Positions 31,983 through 40,911 of a stretch of DNA of 61,490 nt are shown here, piece after piece. Numbering within the stretch: the first letter of the stretch is position 1; each line of letters begins with the position of its first letter. The notes under the pieces were generated by a model. That model was not told the origin of the DNA and made no database searches. It saw only the letters and a list, made by a program, of their open reading frames with translations. The translations under genes were made by a program, and so were the position numbers. The DNA is from Reyranella soli (GTDB lineage: Bacteria > Pseudomonadota > Alphaproteobacteria > Reyranellales > Reyranellaceae). The stretch lies in contig NZ_BKAJ01000091.1 of NCBI RefSeq assembly GCF_007992495.1, positions 1-61,490 on the forward strand, given 5' to 3'.

Positions 31983-33189
31983 CGGCCCGTCGCCGCGGCG
32001 TGAAATAGAGCGTCCCGAGCAGCATCAGGTTCAGCACGTTGAAGGCCAATGCCGCCTGGAAGGCCGCGCGATAGGAGAGCGTCGCGTCGAAGATGGCGCC
32101 GCCCATCCAGCCGCCCACCGCCATGCCGGCCATGGCGAACAGCATGATCACGCCCAGCCGCCAGCCGGCGATGGTCGGCCCGTAGAGCTGGCGCAGGATC
32201 AGGGCATAGCCCTGGACGATGGCGATGTAGGGAATGCCAAGGACGATCGACAGGGTGTAGATGCCCATCAGGCTGTCGACGAAGACGAAGCCCACCAGCG
32301 AGGTGATCTGGATCAGCGAGCAGAGGATGCTGACCCGCAGCGGGCCGATGAAGTCGCTGAGGCGGCCCATGGCGAAGACCGACGCGACCGCCGTGGCCAG
32401 GATCAGCGACACTGCCTCTGCACCGCGCGCGGCGCTGAAGCCGAGGTCGCCGCAGAATGCCACCATGTGAACGAAGGGCATCGCCATGGCGATGCAGCAG
32501 CAGAAGCCGGCGGCCGACAGCAGGCCCATCAGCGTCAGCGACGGCATGGGCAGGACCGACAGGTCCTCGGGCGGGCGCTTGCCGCCATGGTGGCGGACGA
32601 CCGGCGCTGGCCGCACATAGAAGGCGCAGGCGAACAGCAGCGTGCCGGCAATGACGCCATAGATCATCAGCGTCTGGCGCCAGCCGACATCGGGCAGCAG
32701 CCAGCGATAGACCTGTGGCCAGACGAAGCCCGAGAAGGCAGGCCCGGCCGAGATGATGGAAACAGCGGTGCTGCGGCGGCGCTCGAACCAGCCCTGGACG
32801 TTGTTCATCGCCGGCGTGAAGGTCGCGGCATTGCCTAAAAAGCCCAGCGGCAGGGCATAGCCGACATAGAGCGCCAGTTCGCCGCCGCTGCTCGCGACGA
32901 AGCCGCCGATGACGATCGAGACGCCGGCGATCATCAGCGGCACGCGCGGGGACGTGCGATCGGCCAGCCAGCCCATCACTACGCCGCCGACGCCCATGCA
33001 GAAGAAGCCCAGCAGATAGGCGAGCGAGGGCACGCTGCGGCGATCGCCGAACTCGGCCGCGATCTCCTTCAACGCCACCACCGGCAGATAGATGGAACCA
33101 CCGCCCAGGCAGATGCAGAAAGCGGAGACCAGCGCGAGTCGCCAGGCGTAACCACTGTCGACTCCAGGACGCGACACGACAGCGACCAT
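31969..33189 (-). CDS. MFS transporter
   Basis: A 406-aa protein with about twelve hydrophobic helices and the loop 2-3 signature GWLADRTSPRVPLM. The N terminus (WRLALVSAFCICLGGGSIYLPVVALKEIAAEFGDRRSVPSLAYLLGFFCMGVGGVVMG) resembles the oxalate/formate and monocarboxylate branch of the superfamily. It stands 2 bp behind the arylsulfatase gene on the minus strand, so it probably takes up or exports a product of the sulfatase reaction or its substrate. Its 3' end overlaps the convergent biotin-carrier gene. Confidence 0.9.
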   Translation of the reverse strand: MVAVVSRPGVDSGYAWRLALVSAFCICLGGGSIYLPVVALKEIAAEFGDRRSVPSLAYLLGFFCMGVGGVVMGWLADRTSPRVPLMIAGVSIVIGGFVASSGGELALYVGYALPLGFLGNAATFTPAMNNVQGWFERRRSTAVSIISAGPAFSGFVWPQVYRWLLPDVGWRQTLMIYGVIAGTLLFACAFYVRPAPVVRHHGGKRPPEDLSVLPMPSLTLMGLLSAAGFCCCIAMAMPFVHMVAFCGDLGFSAARGAEAVSLILATAVASVFAMGRLSDFIGPLRVSILCSLIQITSLVGFVFVDSLMGIYTLSIVLGIPYIAIVQGYALILRQLYGPTIAGWRLGVIMLFAMAGMAVGGWMGGAIFDATLSYRAAFQAALAFNVLNLMLLGTLYFTPRRRAVSLP

Positions 33190-33191
33190 TT

Positions 33192-35423
33192 TTACTCTGT
33201 GGCCAATGTCGCTGTTGCCGCCGCCTCGGCGTCGAGCGCCTGGTCGTCGTCCATGGTCATGGTGACCTTGCGCAGCTTGCCGGTGAAGGCGAACGGCGCC
33301 TCGTAGTGCGACACCGGGCTGTTGCGATCACGGCCGATGTCGAGGCCGGACCAGGAGATGAAGGCGACGAAGCCGACCGTGGTCTCGAAGCCGCCGCAGG
33401 GTTCGCCGTCGATCAGCAGGGTCGCGATGTTGGTGTGGTTGCGATAGCGCATGCTCATGCCGAGCCGGCGGTTGCCGGCCGGCACGGGACGGTCCGACAC
33501 GATCAGGTGATGCAGGCCGCCGACATTCATGTCGTAGCAGAGCCGGTTGTCCTTGATGTAGAGCGCGTAGCCGCAGGTCATGTCGCCGTGGGAGATCAGC
33601 ACCCCCTCGGTCGCGGGCCCGTCGATGCGGGCATCGGCCTCGATCGTGTAGCTGCGATTGCGCACGTCGGGCGCCACATCGGTCGGCAGATGGCCCATGC
33701 CGGCATGGAACACGAAGCGCTTGCGCGGTCCGTGGAAGCGCTTGGCGTTGTCGCCGAAGCGGGCGGCAAACCGGTCGTCGAGCGGCAGCACCTTGCAGGC
33801 CTCGGCCTGGCGCCACCATTCGTCGATCATGGCCTTCAGCCGCTCGGGCTCGCGCTCGGCGAGATCGTCAACCTCGTTGAAGTCGCGGTCGAGGTGGTAG
33901 AGTTCCCACTTGTCGTGGTCGAAGGCGTTGCCCGGCGGATGGAAGCACACGGCCTTGTAACCGTCCTGCACCAGGCCACGATGGCCGAACATCTCGAAAT
34001 ACTGCGGCTTCTTCTTCGACGGCGCCTTGGCCCGGGCCAGGCTTTTGGCAAAGCTGGTGCCCTCGATCGGCATCTGCTTGACGCCGTTGATCGCCTTAGG
34101 CGGCTTGATGCCGACGATGTCGAGCAACGTCGGCGCGAGATCGCTGGCGTGACAGAACTGGTGGCGCAACTCGCCTCTCGCCGCGATGCCCTTGCCCCAG
34201 GCCATGACCAGCGGATCGCGGATGCCGCCGCCGTGGGTGTTCTGCTTGTAGCGGCGCAAGGGCGTGTTGGCGGCCATCGCCCAGCCCAACGGGAAATTGG
34301 AATGGGTGTCGGGGCCGCCGATATCGTCGATGCGGGCGATCTTCTCCTCGATCGGCTCGCGCTTCAGATTGTAGGGGCCCATGGCGTTGACCATGCCGAA
34401 CGGCCCGCCCTCCTGGCTGGCGCCGTTGTCCGACATGATGATGACCAGCGTGTCGTCGAGCTGGCCCGCCGTCTCGAGGAACGCCATCAGGCGCGCCAGA
34501 TGCTGGTCGGCATGGTCGAGCATGGCGGCGTAGGCCGCCTGCAGACGCGTGAACAGGCGCTGCTCGCCCTCGGGCACGTCGGCCCAGGCGCGCACCACGT
34601 CGTTGCGCGGCGGCATCCGTGTTCCCTTCGGCACGATGCCGAGCTCGATCTGGCGGGCGAGCCGCTGCTCGCGCTCGACGTCCCAACCATGGGTGAACAA
34701 TGCATCGTACTTCTTGATCAGGTCGAACGGCGCCTGGTGCGGCGCGTGGCAGGCGCCGAGTGCCACCCAGGTCAGCCACGGCGTCTTGTCGTTGTCAGCC
34801 ACGTGGTCGGCGAGATAGCGGATGGCCTGGTCGACGAGATCCGACGTCAGATGATAGCCCGAGGCGAAGTTGCCCGGAGGATCGACCGGCGTGTTGTCGC
34901 GCACCAGTTCGGGCGCGTACTGGTCGGTCTCGGCATCCATGAAGCCGTAGTAGCGGTCAAAGCCGCGGCCGAGCGGCCAACCGTCGAACGGGCCGGTGGC
35001 GCCGGTCTCGGTGAGCGGCGTGACGTGCCATTTGCCCAGCATGTAGTTGCGATAACCGTGGGGACGCAGCATCTCGGCGAGGGTGCCAGCCTCGCGCGCG
35101 ATCTTGCCGCGATAGCCGGGATATCCCGAATCGAAGTTGGCGAGGCAGCCGACGCCCACCGAATGATGGTTTCGGCCGGTAAGAAGGGCGGCGCGCGTGG
35201 TCGAGCACATCGCCGTGGTGTGGAAGCCGGTGTAGCGCAGGCCGCGGCCGGCAATGGCGTCGATGGTCGGCGTGGCGATCGGCGAGCCGTAGCAGCCGAG
35301 GTCGGAGAAGCCGACATCGTCGAACAGGATGACCAGGATGTTGGGGGCGCCCTTTGGACGGGCAGGCGCCTCGGGCCAGTGGGGAGTGGACTCCCTGACC
35401 GTCTTGCCGATTGTCGCCGCCAT
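33192..35423 (-). CDS. Arylsulfatase-like sulfatase with non-canonical CxTxR site
   Basis: A 743-aa sulfatase. Metal-site landmarks are ILVILFDDVGFSDLGCYG, then the active-site segment AMCSTTRAALLTGRNHH with C73, LGKWHVTP, LIIMSDNGASQEGG-like text (VIIMSDNGASQEGG) and a C-terminal beta-sheet domain. In most enzymes the formylglycine precursor sits in C-x-P-x-R. Here position +2 is Thr (CSTTR). The Cys and Arg needed for modification and catalysis remain. No formylglycine-generating enzyme is nearby. No signal peptide is seen at the chosen start (35423), so the enzyme is probably cytosolic. It is cotranscribed with the MFS gene. Confidence 0.9.
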   Translation of the reverse strand: MAATIGKTVRESTPHWPEAPARPKGAPNILVILFDDVGFSDLGCYGSPIATPTIDAIAGRGLRYTGFHTTAMCSTTRAALLTGRNHHSVGVGCLANFDSGYPGYRGKIAREAGTLAEMLRPHGYRNYMLGKWHVTPLTETGATGPFDGWPLGRGFDRYYGFMDAETDQYAPELVRDNTPVDPPGNFASGYHLTSDLVDQAIRYLADHVADNDKTPWLTWVALGACHAPHQAPFDLIKKYDALFTHGWDVEREQRLARQIELGIVPKGTRMPPRNDVVRAWADVPEGEQRLFTRLQAAYAAMLDHADQHLARLMAFLETAGQLDDTLVIIMSDNGASQEGGPFGMVNAMGPYNLKREPIEEKIARIDDIGGPDTHSNFPLGWAMAANTPLRRYKQNTHGGGIRDPLVMAWGKGIAARGELRHQFCHASDLAPTLLDIVGIKPPKAINGVKQMPIEGTSFAKSLARAKAPSKKKPQYFEMFGHRGLVQDGYKAVCFHPPGNAFDHDKWELYHLDRDFNEVDDLAEREPERLKAMIDEWWRQAEACKVLPLDDRFAARFGDNAKRFHGPRKRFVFHAGMGHLPTDVAPDVRNRSYTIEADARIDGPATEGVLISHGDMTCGYALYIKDNRLCYDMNVGGLHHLIVSDRPVPAGNRRLGMSMRYRNHTNIATLLIDGEPCGGFETTVGFVAFISWSGLDIGRDRNSPVSHYEAPFAFTGKLRKVTMTMDDDQALDAEAAATATLATE

Positions 35424-35509
35424 GCGTTTCCCCGATGTTTCACCAGTTGTCCGACACCCCGGCCTCGCAAGCAACTTGTGAGGCCTCATGGCTCAGGCTA
35501 GGGAAAGTT

Positions 35510-36274
35510 ATGGCTCAGTTCACTTCGGACGGGCTTACGCTCGCCTACGACGAATTCGGACCCAGCGACGCGCGCAAAGCGATGGTGCTGGTCCACGGCT
35601 TCTCGTCCAACCGCTATGAAAACTGGAAGCGCATGGGTTGGTACGACGCCATCGCCGGCAAGGGCATTCGCGGCTTCGCCCTCGATTGCCGCGGCCATGG
35701 CGAGAGCGCCAAGCCGCACGAGCCCGAAAAATACGACCGCCAGGCGATGGCGCGCGATGTATTTGCACTCATGGACCATGCCGGCGTCGAGCGCGCGCAC
35801 CTGCTGGGCTTCTCCATGGGGGCGCATATCGCACTGACCGCTGCCATGGCCGACGGCGGGCGCATCGATCATCTGGTCGTAGCAGGCGTTGGTGGTCGCA
35901 TCTTCGAGCCACCGCGCGATCCCGACGGCATGGCCAAAGCGATGGAAGCGGCGACGCCGGACGAGATCGGCGATCCGATGCTGAAAAGCTTCCGCCACTT
36001 CGCCGACGAGCAGAAGGAGGACCGGCTGGCGCTGGCCGCCTGCTCGCGCGCGCCGCGCGCGCCGATGACGCGCGATGCATTGATGGCGATCCGCCGGCCG
36101 GCACTGGTGATCGCCGGCGCGCGCGACCAGCTCGCCGGGCCGCCGCAGGGCCTGGCCGACGCCATCATGGGCGCCAAGGCGGTGACCATCCCGGGCTGCG
36201 ACCATTTCTCGATGATCGCGCACGGCCTGTTCAAGGCGAGCGTGTTCGACTTCTTCGACGGATGGCTGGAGTAG
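35510..36274 (+). CDS. Alpha/beta hydrolase
   Basis: A 254-aa fold with the oxyanion motif VLVHGFSSNRYENW, nucleophile elbow GFSMG (S102), acid in VIAGARDQLAGPP and H232 in GCDHFSMI. It resembles esterases and ring-cleavage product hydrolases. The start at 35510 follows AGGGA; the frame extends upstream 33 codons into the divergent promoter region without likeness. Six bases separate it from the Tag gene, and the plus-strand run continues to the racemase-like gene with ATGA overlap. Substrate unknown. Confidence 0.9.
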   Translation: MAQFTSDGLTLAYDEFGPSDARKAMVLVHGFSSNRYENWKRMGWYDAIAGKGIRGFALDCRGHGESAKPHEPEKYDRQAMARDVFALMDHAGVERAHLLGFSMGAHIALTAAMADGGRIDHLVVAGVGGRIFEPPRDPDGMAKAMEAATPDEIGDPMLKSFRHFADEQKEDRLALAACSRAPRAPMTRDALMAIRRPALVIAGARDQLAGPPQGLADAIMGAKAVTIPGCDHFSMIAHGLFKASVFDFFDGWLE

Positions 36275-36279
36275 CGGCG

Positions 36280-37011
36280 ATGGCCCCCAAGGGAGCTAGG
36301 ATCACGTTCAAGCGCATCCGCGAGCGCGCCGCCAAGCGCAAGGGCGGCGACAAGGTCTTGGCAAGCCTGATGCCCAAGAAGCCCAACAACAAGTCGTTGG
36401 CGAAACTCTCAGACGATCGCGTGCTGTCGGAAATGGCGGCGCGCGTGTTCTCCGCGGGCTTCGTGTGGAGCGTCATCGACAACAAGTGGCCGGGCTTCGA
36501 GGAAGCGTTCCTCGAGTTCAATCCCAAGCGGCTGTTGTTCCAGCCGGCCGAGTTCTGGGAGAAGCTCGCCTCGGACAAGCGCATCGTGCGCAATCCGCAG
36601 AAGATCAAGTCGGTGCGCGACAACGCCAGGTTCGTGACCGAGATCTCGGCCGAGCACGGCAGCTTCGGCAAGTTTCTGGCCAAGTGGCCGGCCGACGATC
36701 AGGCCGGCCTGCTGGAGTTGCTGGGCAAGCGCGGCTCGCGCCTGGGCGGCTTCAGCGGCCAGTACCTGCTGCGCTTCCTGGGATGGGACGCCTGGGTGCT
36801 GTCGGGCCATGTGCTGATGTGCCTGCGCGATGCCGGCGTCCCGATCAGCGCCACCGGCACATCGAAGAAGGACCTGCGTGCGGCACAGGCGCAACTCAAT
36901 GCCTGGCGCGAGGGAAGCGGATTGCCGATGGCCTGGGTGTCGCGCACCTGTGCGCTGTCGATCGGCGAGAACTACGACGTCGCGAGATTGAAAGAGATCA
37001 TGCAGCTATGA
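36280..37011 (+). CDS. tag: DNA-3-methyladenine glycosylase I-family protein
   Basis: A 243-aa member of the Tag base-excision family, which removes 3-methyladenine from alkylated DNA. Family-like segments include MAARVFSAGFVWSVIDNKWPGFEEAFLEFNP, KLASDKRIVRNPQKIKSVRDNARFV and GFSGQYLLRFLGWDAWVLSGHVL. It departs from the short Escherichia coli Tag: it has a Lys/Arg-rich 45-residue N-terminal extension and I do not see the zinc-binding Cys/His snap. It lies in an operon with a hydrolase and a racemase-like protein, which is odd for a repair gene. The stop overlaps the next start (ATGA). Confidence 0.82.
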   Translation: MAPKGARITFKRIRERAAKRKGGDKVLASLMPKKPNNKSLAKLSDDRVLSEMAARVFSAGFVWSVIDNKWPGFEEAFLEFNPKRLLFQPAEFWEKLASDKRIVRNPQKIKSVRDNARFVTEISAEHGSFGKFLAKWPADDQAGLLELLGKRGSRLGGFSGQYLLRFLGWDAWVLSGHVLMCLRDAGVPISATGTSKKDLRAAQAQLNAWREGSGLPMAWVSRTCALSIGENYDVARLKEIMQL

Positions 37012-37751
37012 CCGACATCCTGCTGATCAATCCCAACACCACGGCCTCGATCACCGATCTCGTCCTCAAGACTGCGAAACGCTTCGCCTCGAAGGGCACC
37101 AACCTGCGCGCCGTCACGGGCGCCTTCGGGCCGCGCTACATCGCCAGCCGCGTGGGCTATGCCATCGCCGGACACGCCGCGGTCGACGCCTTCGCCAACG
37201 ATCGTGGACGCAAGGATGCCGTGGTGCTCGCCTGCTTCGGCGATCCAGGCCTCGCCGCGCTGAAGGAGATCGCCAAGGTACCGGTGGTCGGCATGGCCGA
37301 CGCCTCGATCCTGCAGGCCTGTGCCATGGGCAACCGCTTCTCCATCGTCACGGGCGGGGAACGCTGGCAGGCGATGCTGGAGGAGTTCGTGGCGAGCCAT
37401 GGCCTCTCCTCTCGCCTCGCCTCCATCCGCACCGTCGCGCCGACCGGCGCCGACATCGCGCGCAATCCGAAAGCCGCGATGGCGCTGCTCGCCAAAGGCT
37501 GCACGGCGTGCGTGCGCGAAGACGGCGCCGACGTCGTGATCCTGGGTGGCGCAGGCCTGGCCGGCCTTGCAGCCAAGCTGAAGGACGCCGTCGATGCGCC
37601 GCTGCTCGACGGCGTGGCCTGTGCGATCTCGATGGCCGAGGCGCTGGCCAAGCAGAAGCTCGCGAAGGCGAAGAGCGGTGCGCTTGCGCTGCCTGCGCCT
37701 GTCGAGAGTGTTGGTCTGTCGCCGGCGCTGGCGAAGCTGATCGCATCTTAA
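37008..37751 (+). CDS. Asp/Glu/hydantoin racemase family protein, second cysteine missing
   Basis: A 247-aa cofactor-independent racemase-fold protein (ILLINPNTTASITD start). Active family members use two facing cysteines. The first is present as C76 in VVLACFGDPGL. At the place of the second, the usual LGCAG loop reads VILGGAGLAG, with G181. A two-base racemisation would therefore be crippled. The protein might act as a one-sided isomerase, decarboxylase-like enzyme or binding protein, as happens in the related arylmalonate decarboxylases, which keep one cysteine. It is translationally coupled to the Tag gene. Confidence 0.85.
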   Translation: MTDILLINPNTTASITDLVLKTAKRFASKGTNLRAVTGAFGPRYIASRVGYAIAGHAAVDAFANDRGRKDAVVLACFGDPGLAALKEIAKVPVVGMADASILQACAMGNRFSIVTGGERWQAMLEEFVASHGLSSRLASIRTVAPTGADIARNPKAAMALLAKGCTACVREDGADVVILGGAGLAGLAAKLKDAVDAPLLDGVACAISMAEALAKQKLAKAKSGALALPAPVESVGLSPALAKLIAS

Positions 37752-37752
37752 C

Positions 37753-37872
37753 CGTCATCCCGAGCGAAGCCGCCCGTAGGGCGGCGCAGTCGAGGGACCT
37801 GTTTTGTCGATGCATCGACAAAACAGGTCCCTCCGCTTCGCGTCGCTGCGCTCGGCTCCGGTCGGGATGACG
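37753..37872. repeat. Family B palindrome, copy 4, with a 42-bp perfect core palindrome
   Basis: Outer arms CGTCATCCCGAGCGAAGC... and ...GGTCGGGATGACG match the family. Inside, 37792-37833 is a perfect 42-bp palindrome with centre ATGCAT and arms of GAGGGACCTGTTTTGTCGAT. The element begins 2 bp behind the racemase-like stop. The RNA would form a very stable hairpin, so readthrough into the FAH gene is probably low. Confidence 0.85.
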
Positions 37873-37918
37873 GTCGTGTTGGATGACAACCCCGCCTCCT
37901 TTTGACATGGTCCCACCC

Positions 37919-38761
37919 ATGCGGTTGGTCAGTTTTCGCCATGCGGACGCAGCCAAGATCGGCGCGATCGTCGACGGCGGCATCGTCGATCTGTCGGGAC
38001 GGACGTCGTCGCGCTGGCCGAGCTTGCGCGATGCCATCGCGGCCAAGGCGCTGCCGGCGCTCGCTGCCGCGGCCAAGGGCGCCAAGGCCGATCTCTCGTT
38101 CGACGAGGTCGAGCTCAGCCCGGCCATTCCCAACCCCGACAAGATCCTCTGCATTGGCCTCAACTACGCGAGCCATGTCGGCGAGGTCGGCCGCGCGCTT
38201 CCCACCGTGCCCAGCGTCTTCTCCCGCCTGCACAACACCTTGGTGCCGCACGGCGGCAGCATCGTGCGGCCGCGCGCCTCGATCGACTTCGACTTCGAGG
38301 GCGAGCTCGCGGTCGTGATCGGCGAGCGCTGCCGGCACGTGCCGCGGGCCAGCGCCTTGTCGGTCGTGGCGGGCTACACCTGCTTCCTCGACGGCAGCGT
38401 GCGCGACTTCCAGAAGCATTCGGTGACCGCCGGCAAGAACTTCCCGGCGACCGGCCCGCTCGGGCCCTGGCTGGTCACGTCGGACGTGATCACCGATCCG
38501 CAGCGGCTCGAGCTCACGACTCGACTGAACGGCAGCGTGGTGCAGCACGACACGACCGATCACATGATCTTCGACGTCGCCACCATCATCGAATATCTCT
38601 CGACCGTGACCTGGCTCGAGCCGGGCGACATCATCGCCACCGGCACGCCCGATGGCGTCGGGCTCGGCCGCAAGCCGCCGCTCTGGATGAAGGCTGGCGA
38701 CAAGGTCGAGGTCGAGATCTCTGGTATCGGGGTTTTGGGCGTCAATGTCGTCGACGAGTGA
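37919..38761 (+). CDS. Fumarylacetoacetate hydrolase-family protein
   Basis: A 280-aa FAH-fold enzyme, probably acting on a 2-keto or acylpyruvate-type substrate. The metal site is visible as D-F-E-G-E in IDFDFEGELAVVIGERC, then GYTCFLDGSVRDFQKH, the LGPWLVTSD stretch and GDIIATGTPDGVGLGRKP. The N-terminal start is ambiguous: 37919 (MRLVSFRH) matches relatives, but no clear ribosome site precedes it; 37883 is a possible longer start. The end overlaps the MFS start by 17 bp, so the two are cotranslated. Confidence 0.9.
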   Translation: MRLVSFRHADAAKIGAIVDGGIVDLSGRTSSRWPSLRDAIAAKALPALAAAAKGAKADLSFDEVELSPAIPNPDKILCIGLNYASHVGEVGRALPTVPSVFSRLHNTLVPHGGSIVRPRASIDFDFEGELAVVIGERCRHVPRASALSVVAGYTCFLDGSVRDFQKHSVTAGKNFPATGPLGPWLVTSDVITDPQRLELTTRLNGSVVQHDTTDHMIFDVATIIEYLSTVTWLEPGDIIATGTPDGVGLGRKPPLWMKAGDKVEVEISGIGVLGVNVVDE

Positions 38762-39986
38762 GCAACTGCGCGCGCCCGCTGGGGCAGAGACCGGCTGGGG
38801 TCGCGACGCCAAGGTGATCGGCCTGATCTCGGCGGCGCATTTCACCAGCCACGTCCATCTGATGCTGCTGCCGCCGATCTTCGGCCCGGTGCGCGAGGCC
38901 TTCGGCGTCTCCTATATCGAGATCGGCATCGCGCTGACCGCCTACAACGTCATCTCGGCGGCCCTGCAGACGCCGGCAGGCTTCCTCGTCGACCGCATCG
39001 GACCGCGCCTCATGCTGACGGGCGGGCTGGTGCTGGCCGCCATGGCGCTCCTGGTCGCCGCCCTGCTGCCGCACTACTGGATATTCGTGGTGGCCTACGC
39101 CTTCCTCGGTCTCGCCAACACCGTCTACCACCCGGCCGACTACTCCATCCTGTCGGCGACCATCGACGAGAAACGCATCGGCAAGGCCTTCTCGATCCAC
39201 AACTTCGCAGGCTTCTTCGGCTCGGGCGTGACGCCGGCCATGGTGCTGACCATCGCCGCGGTGTGGGGCTGGCAGGGCGCCTTCTTCGCGGCGGCGGCGC
39301 TCGCGATCTGCTCGGCGACGCTGCTGATCGTGGCCGGCGGCATCCTGCCTAAAAGCGTACGGCTGCCCAAGAACGCCCGTCCGGGCGCCAAGGTCGGATT
39401 GGAACTGCTGCTGAGCGGCCCGGTGCTGCGCAATCTCCTGTTCTTCGTCTGCATCGCCATGGCCAATGGCGGCATCCAGACCTTCTCGGTCGTGGCCCTG
39501 GGCTCCCTGCACGGCACGCCGGCCTCGGTCGCCAACATGGGCCTGTCGGGCTTCCTGCTGTTCAGCGCCGCCGGCGTCCTTTTGGGCGGCATCATCGCCG
39601 ACCGCACGCCGCACCATGAGTGGGTGGCCGCTGTGGGCTTCGCCTTCACCTCGGCCATGGCGATCCTGCTGGGCTGGGTCGACATGCCGTCGGCCATCCT
39701 GATCTTCGTCATGTCGCTGGGCGGCCTTTTGAACGGCATCATCCAACCCTCGCGCGACATGATGGTGCGGGCGGTGACGCCCGTCGGCTCGTTCGGCAAG
39801 GTCTTCGGCTTCGTCTCGACCGGCTTCAACCTCGGCGGCATGGTCGCGCCCTTGCTCTATGGCTGGCTGATGGATCGCGGCCAGCCGCAGATGATCTTCG
39901 CCATCGTCACCGGCTTCATCATCCTGGCGCTGCTGACCGCCGTCACGCGCCGCAAACCACAGGCTGCTGCATCATGGACGCGCTGA
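38745..39986 (+). CDS. MFS transporter
   Basis: A 413-aa membrane protein with about twelve helices. The first half has IGIALTAYNVISAALQTPAGFLVDRIGPRLMLTGG with the GFLVDRIGPR loop signature; the second half has GGIIADRTPHHEW. Its start lies inside the FAH gene and its stop overlaps the nitroreductase start by 13 bp. Three genes from 37919 thus form a compact operon, most likely for uptake and breakdown of an acidic compound. Confidence 0.9.
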   Translation: MSSTSEQLRAPAGAETGWGRDAKVIGLISAAHFTSHVHLMLLPPIFGPVREAFGVSYIEIGIALTAYNVISAALQTPAGFLVDRIGPRLMLTGGLVLAAMALLVAALLPHYWIFVVAYAFLGLANTVYHPADYSILSATIDEKRIGKAFSIHNFAGFFGSGVTPAMVLTIAAVWGWQGAFFAAAALAICSATLLIVAGGILPKSVRLPKNARPGAKVGLELLLSGPVLRNLLFFVCIAMANGGIQTFSVVALGSLHGTPASVANMGLSGFLLFSAAGVLLGGIIADRTPHHEWVAAVGFAFTSAMAILLGWVDMPSAILIFVMSLGGLLNGIIQPSRDMMVRAVTPVGSFGKVFGFVSTGFNLGGMVAPLLYGWLMDRGQPQMIFAIVTGFIILALLTAVTRRKPQAAASWTR

Positions 39987-40813
39987 CCCCGACCGACACG
40001 CAGGACAAGCAGGCGGCATTGGCCCGCCGCTACGGCGCCGCCGCCCCGCTGGCGGGCCCCTGGAACGAGACCATCGCCACCCTGCTCGACCACCGCTCGG
40101 TGCGCGGCTTCCTGTCCGATCCCGTACCGGCGGGAACCCTGGAAACCCTGATCGCCGCCGCCCAGTCGGCCGCCACCAGCTCCAACATGCAGCTGTGGTC
40201 GGCGATCGCCGTCACCGATCCCGGCAAGCGCAAGGTGCTGGCCGAGATCGCCGGCAACCAGAAGCACATCGAGCAGTGCCCACTCTACATCGCCTTCATC
40301 GCCGACATGTCTCGCAACGAGCGCATGTCGCAGGCCGAGCAGGTAACCTTCGAGAACCTGCCCTATCTGGAAACCTTCATGGTGGCCTGCATCGATGCCG
40401 CCCTGGCCGCCCAGAACGCCGTGGTCGCCGCCGAGTCGCTGGGACTGCGTACTGTCTATATCGGCGCCATGCGCAACGACCCGGCCCAGGTGCACGAACT
40501 GCTGGGCTTGCCGCCCAAGGCCTTTGTCGTGTTCGGCCTCTGCGTCGGCTATGCCGATCCGGCCGCCAAGAACGAGGTCAAGCCGCGCCTGCCGCAATCG
40601 ACCGTGTTGCATCACGAGCGCTACGACGCCGCGCCGGAGGCCCGCGACCGTCCCGCCTATGACGCGGAAATGGCCCAATTCTCGTCGCGCAACGAGATGC
40701 AGGCCACGACCTGGACCGCCCGCATGCTGAACCGCATGGGCCCGATCAAGTCGATGAACGGCCGCGAACGCATCCGCGCCACCCTGGCCAAGCTCGGTTT
40801 CGAGATCCGTTAG
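39974..40813 (+). CDS. Nitroreductase-family FMN oxidoreductase (NfsA-like)
   Basis: A 279-aa flavoprotein. The N terminus (TIATLLDHRSVRGFLSDPVP) holds the Arg-Ser-x-Arg FMN phosphate contact; AAQSAATSSNMQLWS gives the ribityl site; GLRTVYIGAMRNDP and LLGLPPKAFVVFGLCVGYAD give the dimer/cofactor pocket. It should reduce nitro- or quinone-type compounds with NAD(P)H. The start overlaps the MFS stop. The C-terminal extension (KNEVKPRLPQSTVLHHERYD) matches the longer NfsA branch. Confidence 0.9.
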   Translation: MDALTPTDTQDKQAALARRYGAAAPLAGPWNETIATLLDHRSVRGFLSDPVPAGTLETLIAAAQSAATSSNMQLWSAIAVTDPGKRKVLAEIAGNQKHIEQCPLYIAFIADMSRNERMSQAEQVTFENLPYLETFMVACIDAALAAQNAVVAAESLGLRTVYIGAMRNDPAQVHELLGLPPKAFVVFGLCVGYADPAAKNEVKPRLPQSTVLHHERYDAAPEARDRPAYDAEMAQFSSRNEMQATTWTARMLNRMGPIKSMNGRERIRATLAKLGFEIR

Positions 40814-40911
40814 CGCCGATAGCGCTTCAGGCCCGGTACAAACGGCCGCTCGCGCTTCATGACTTGTGTCCAAAGGATGTCCGCCCGGTAAGCCGCCGGA
40901 CGATTAAATGC

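Noticed and set aside
33306..35501. 731-codon plus-strand frame opposite the arylsulfatase
   Set aside because: The sulfatase motifs are on the minus strand. Lack of stops is explained by high GC.
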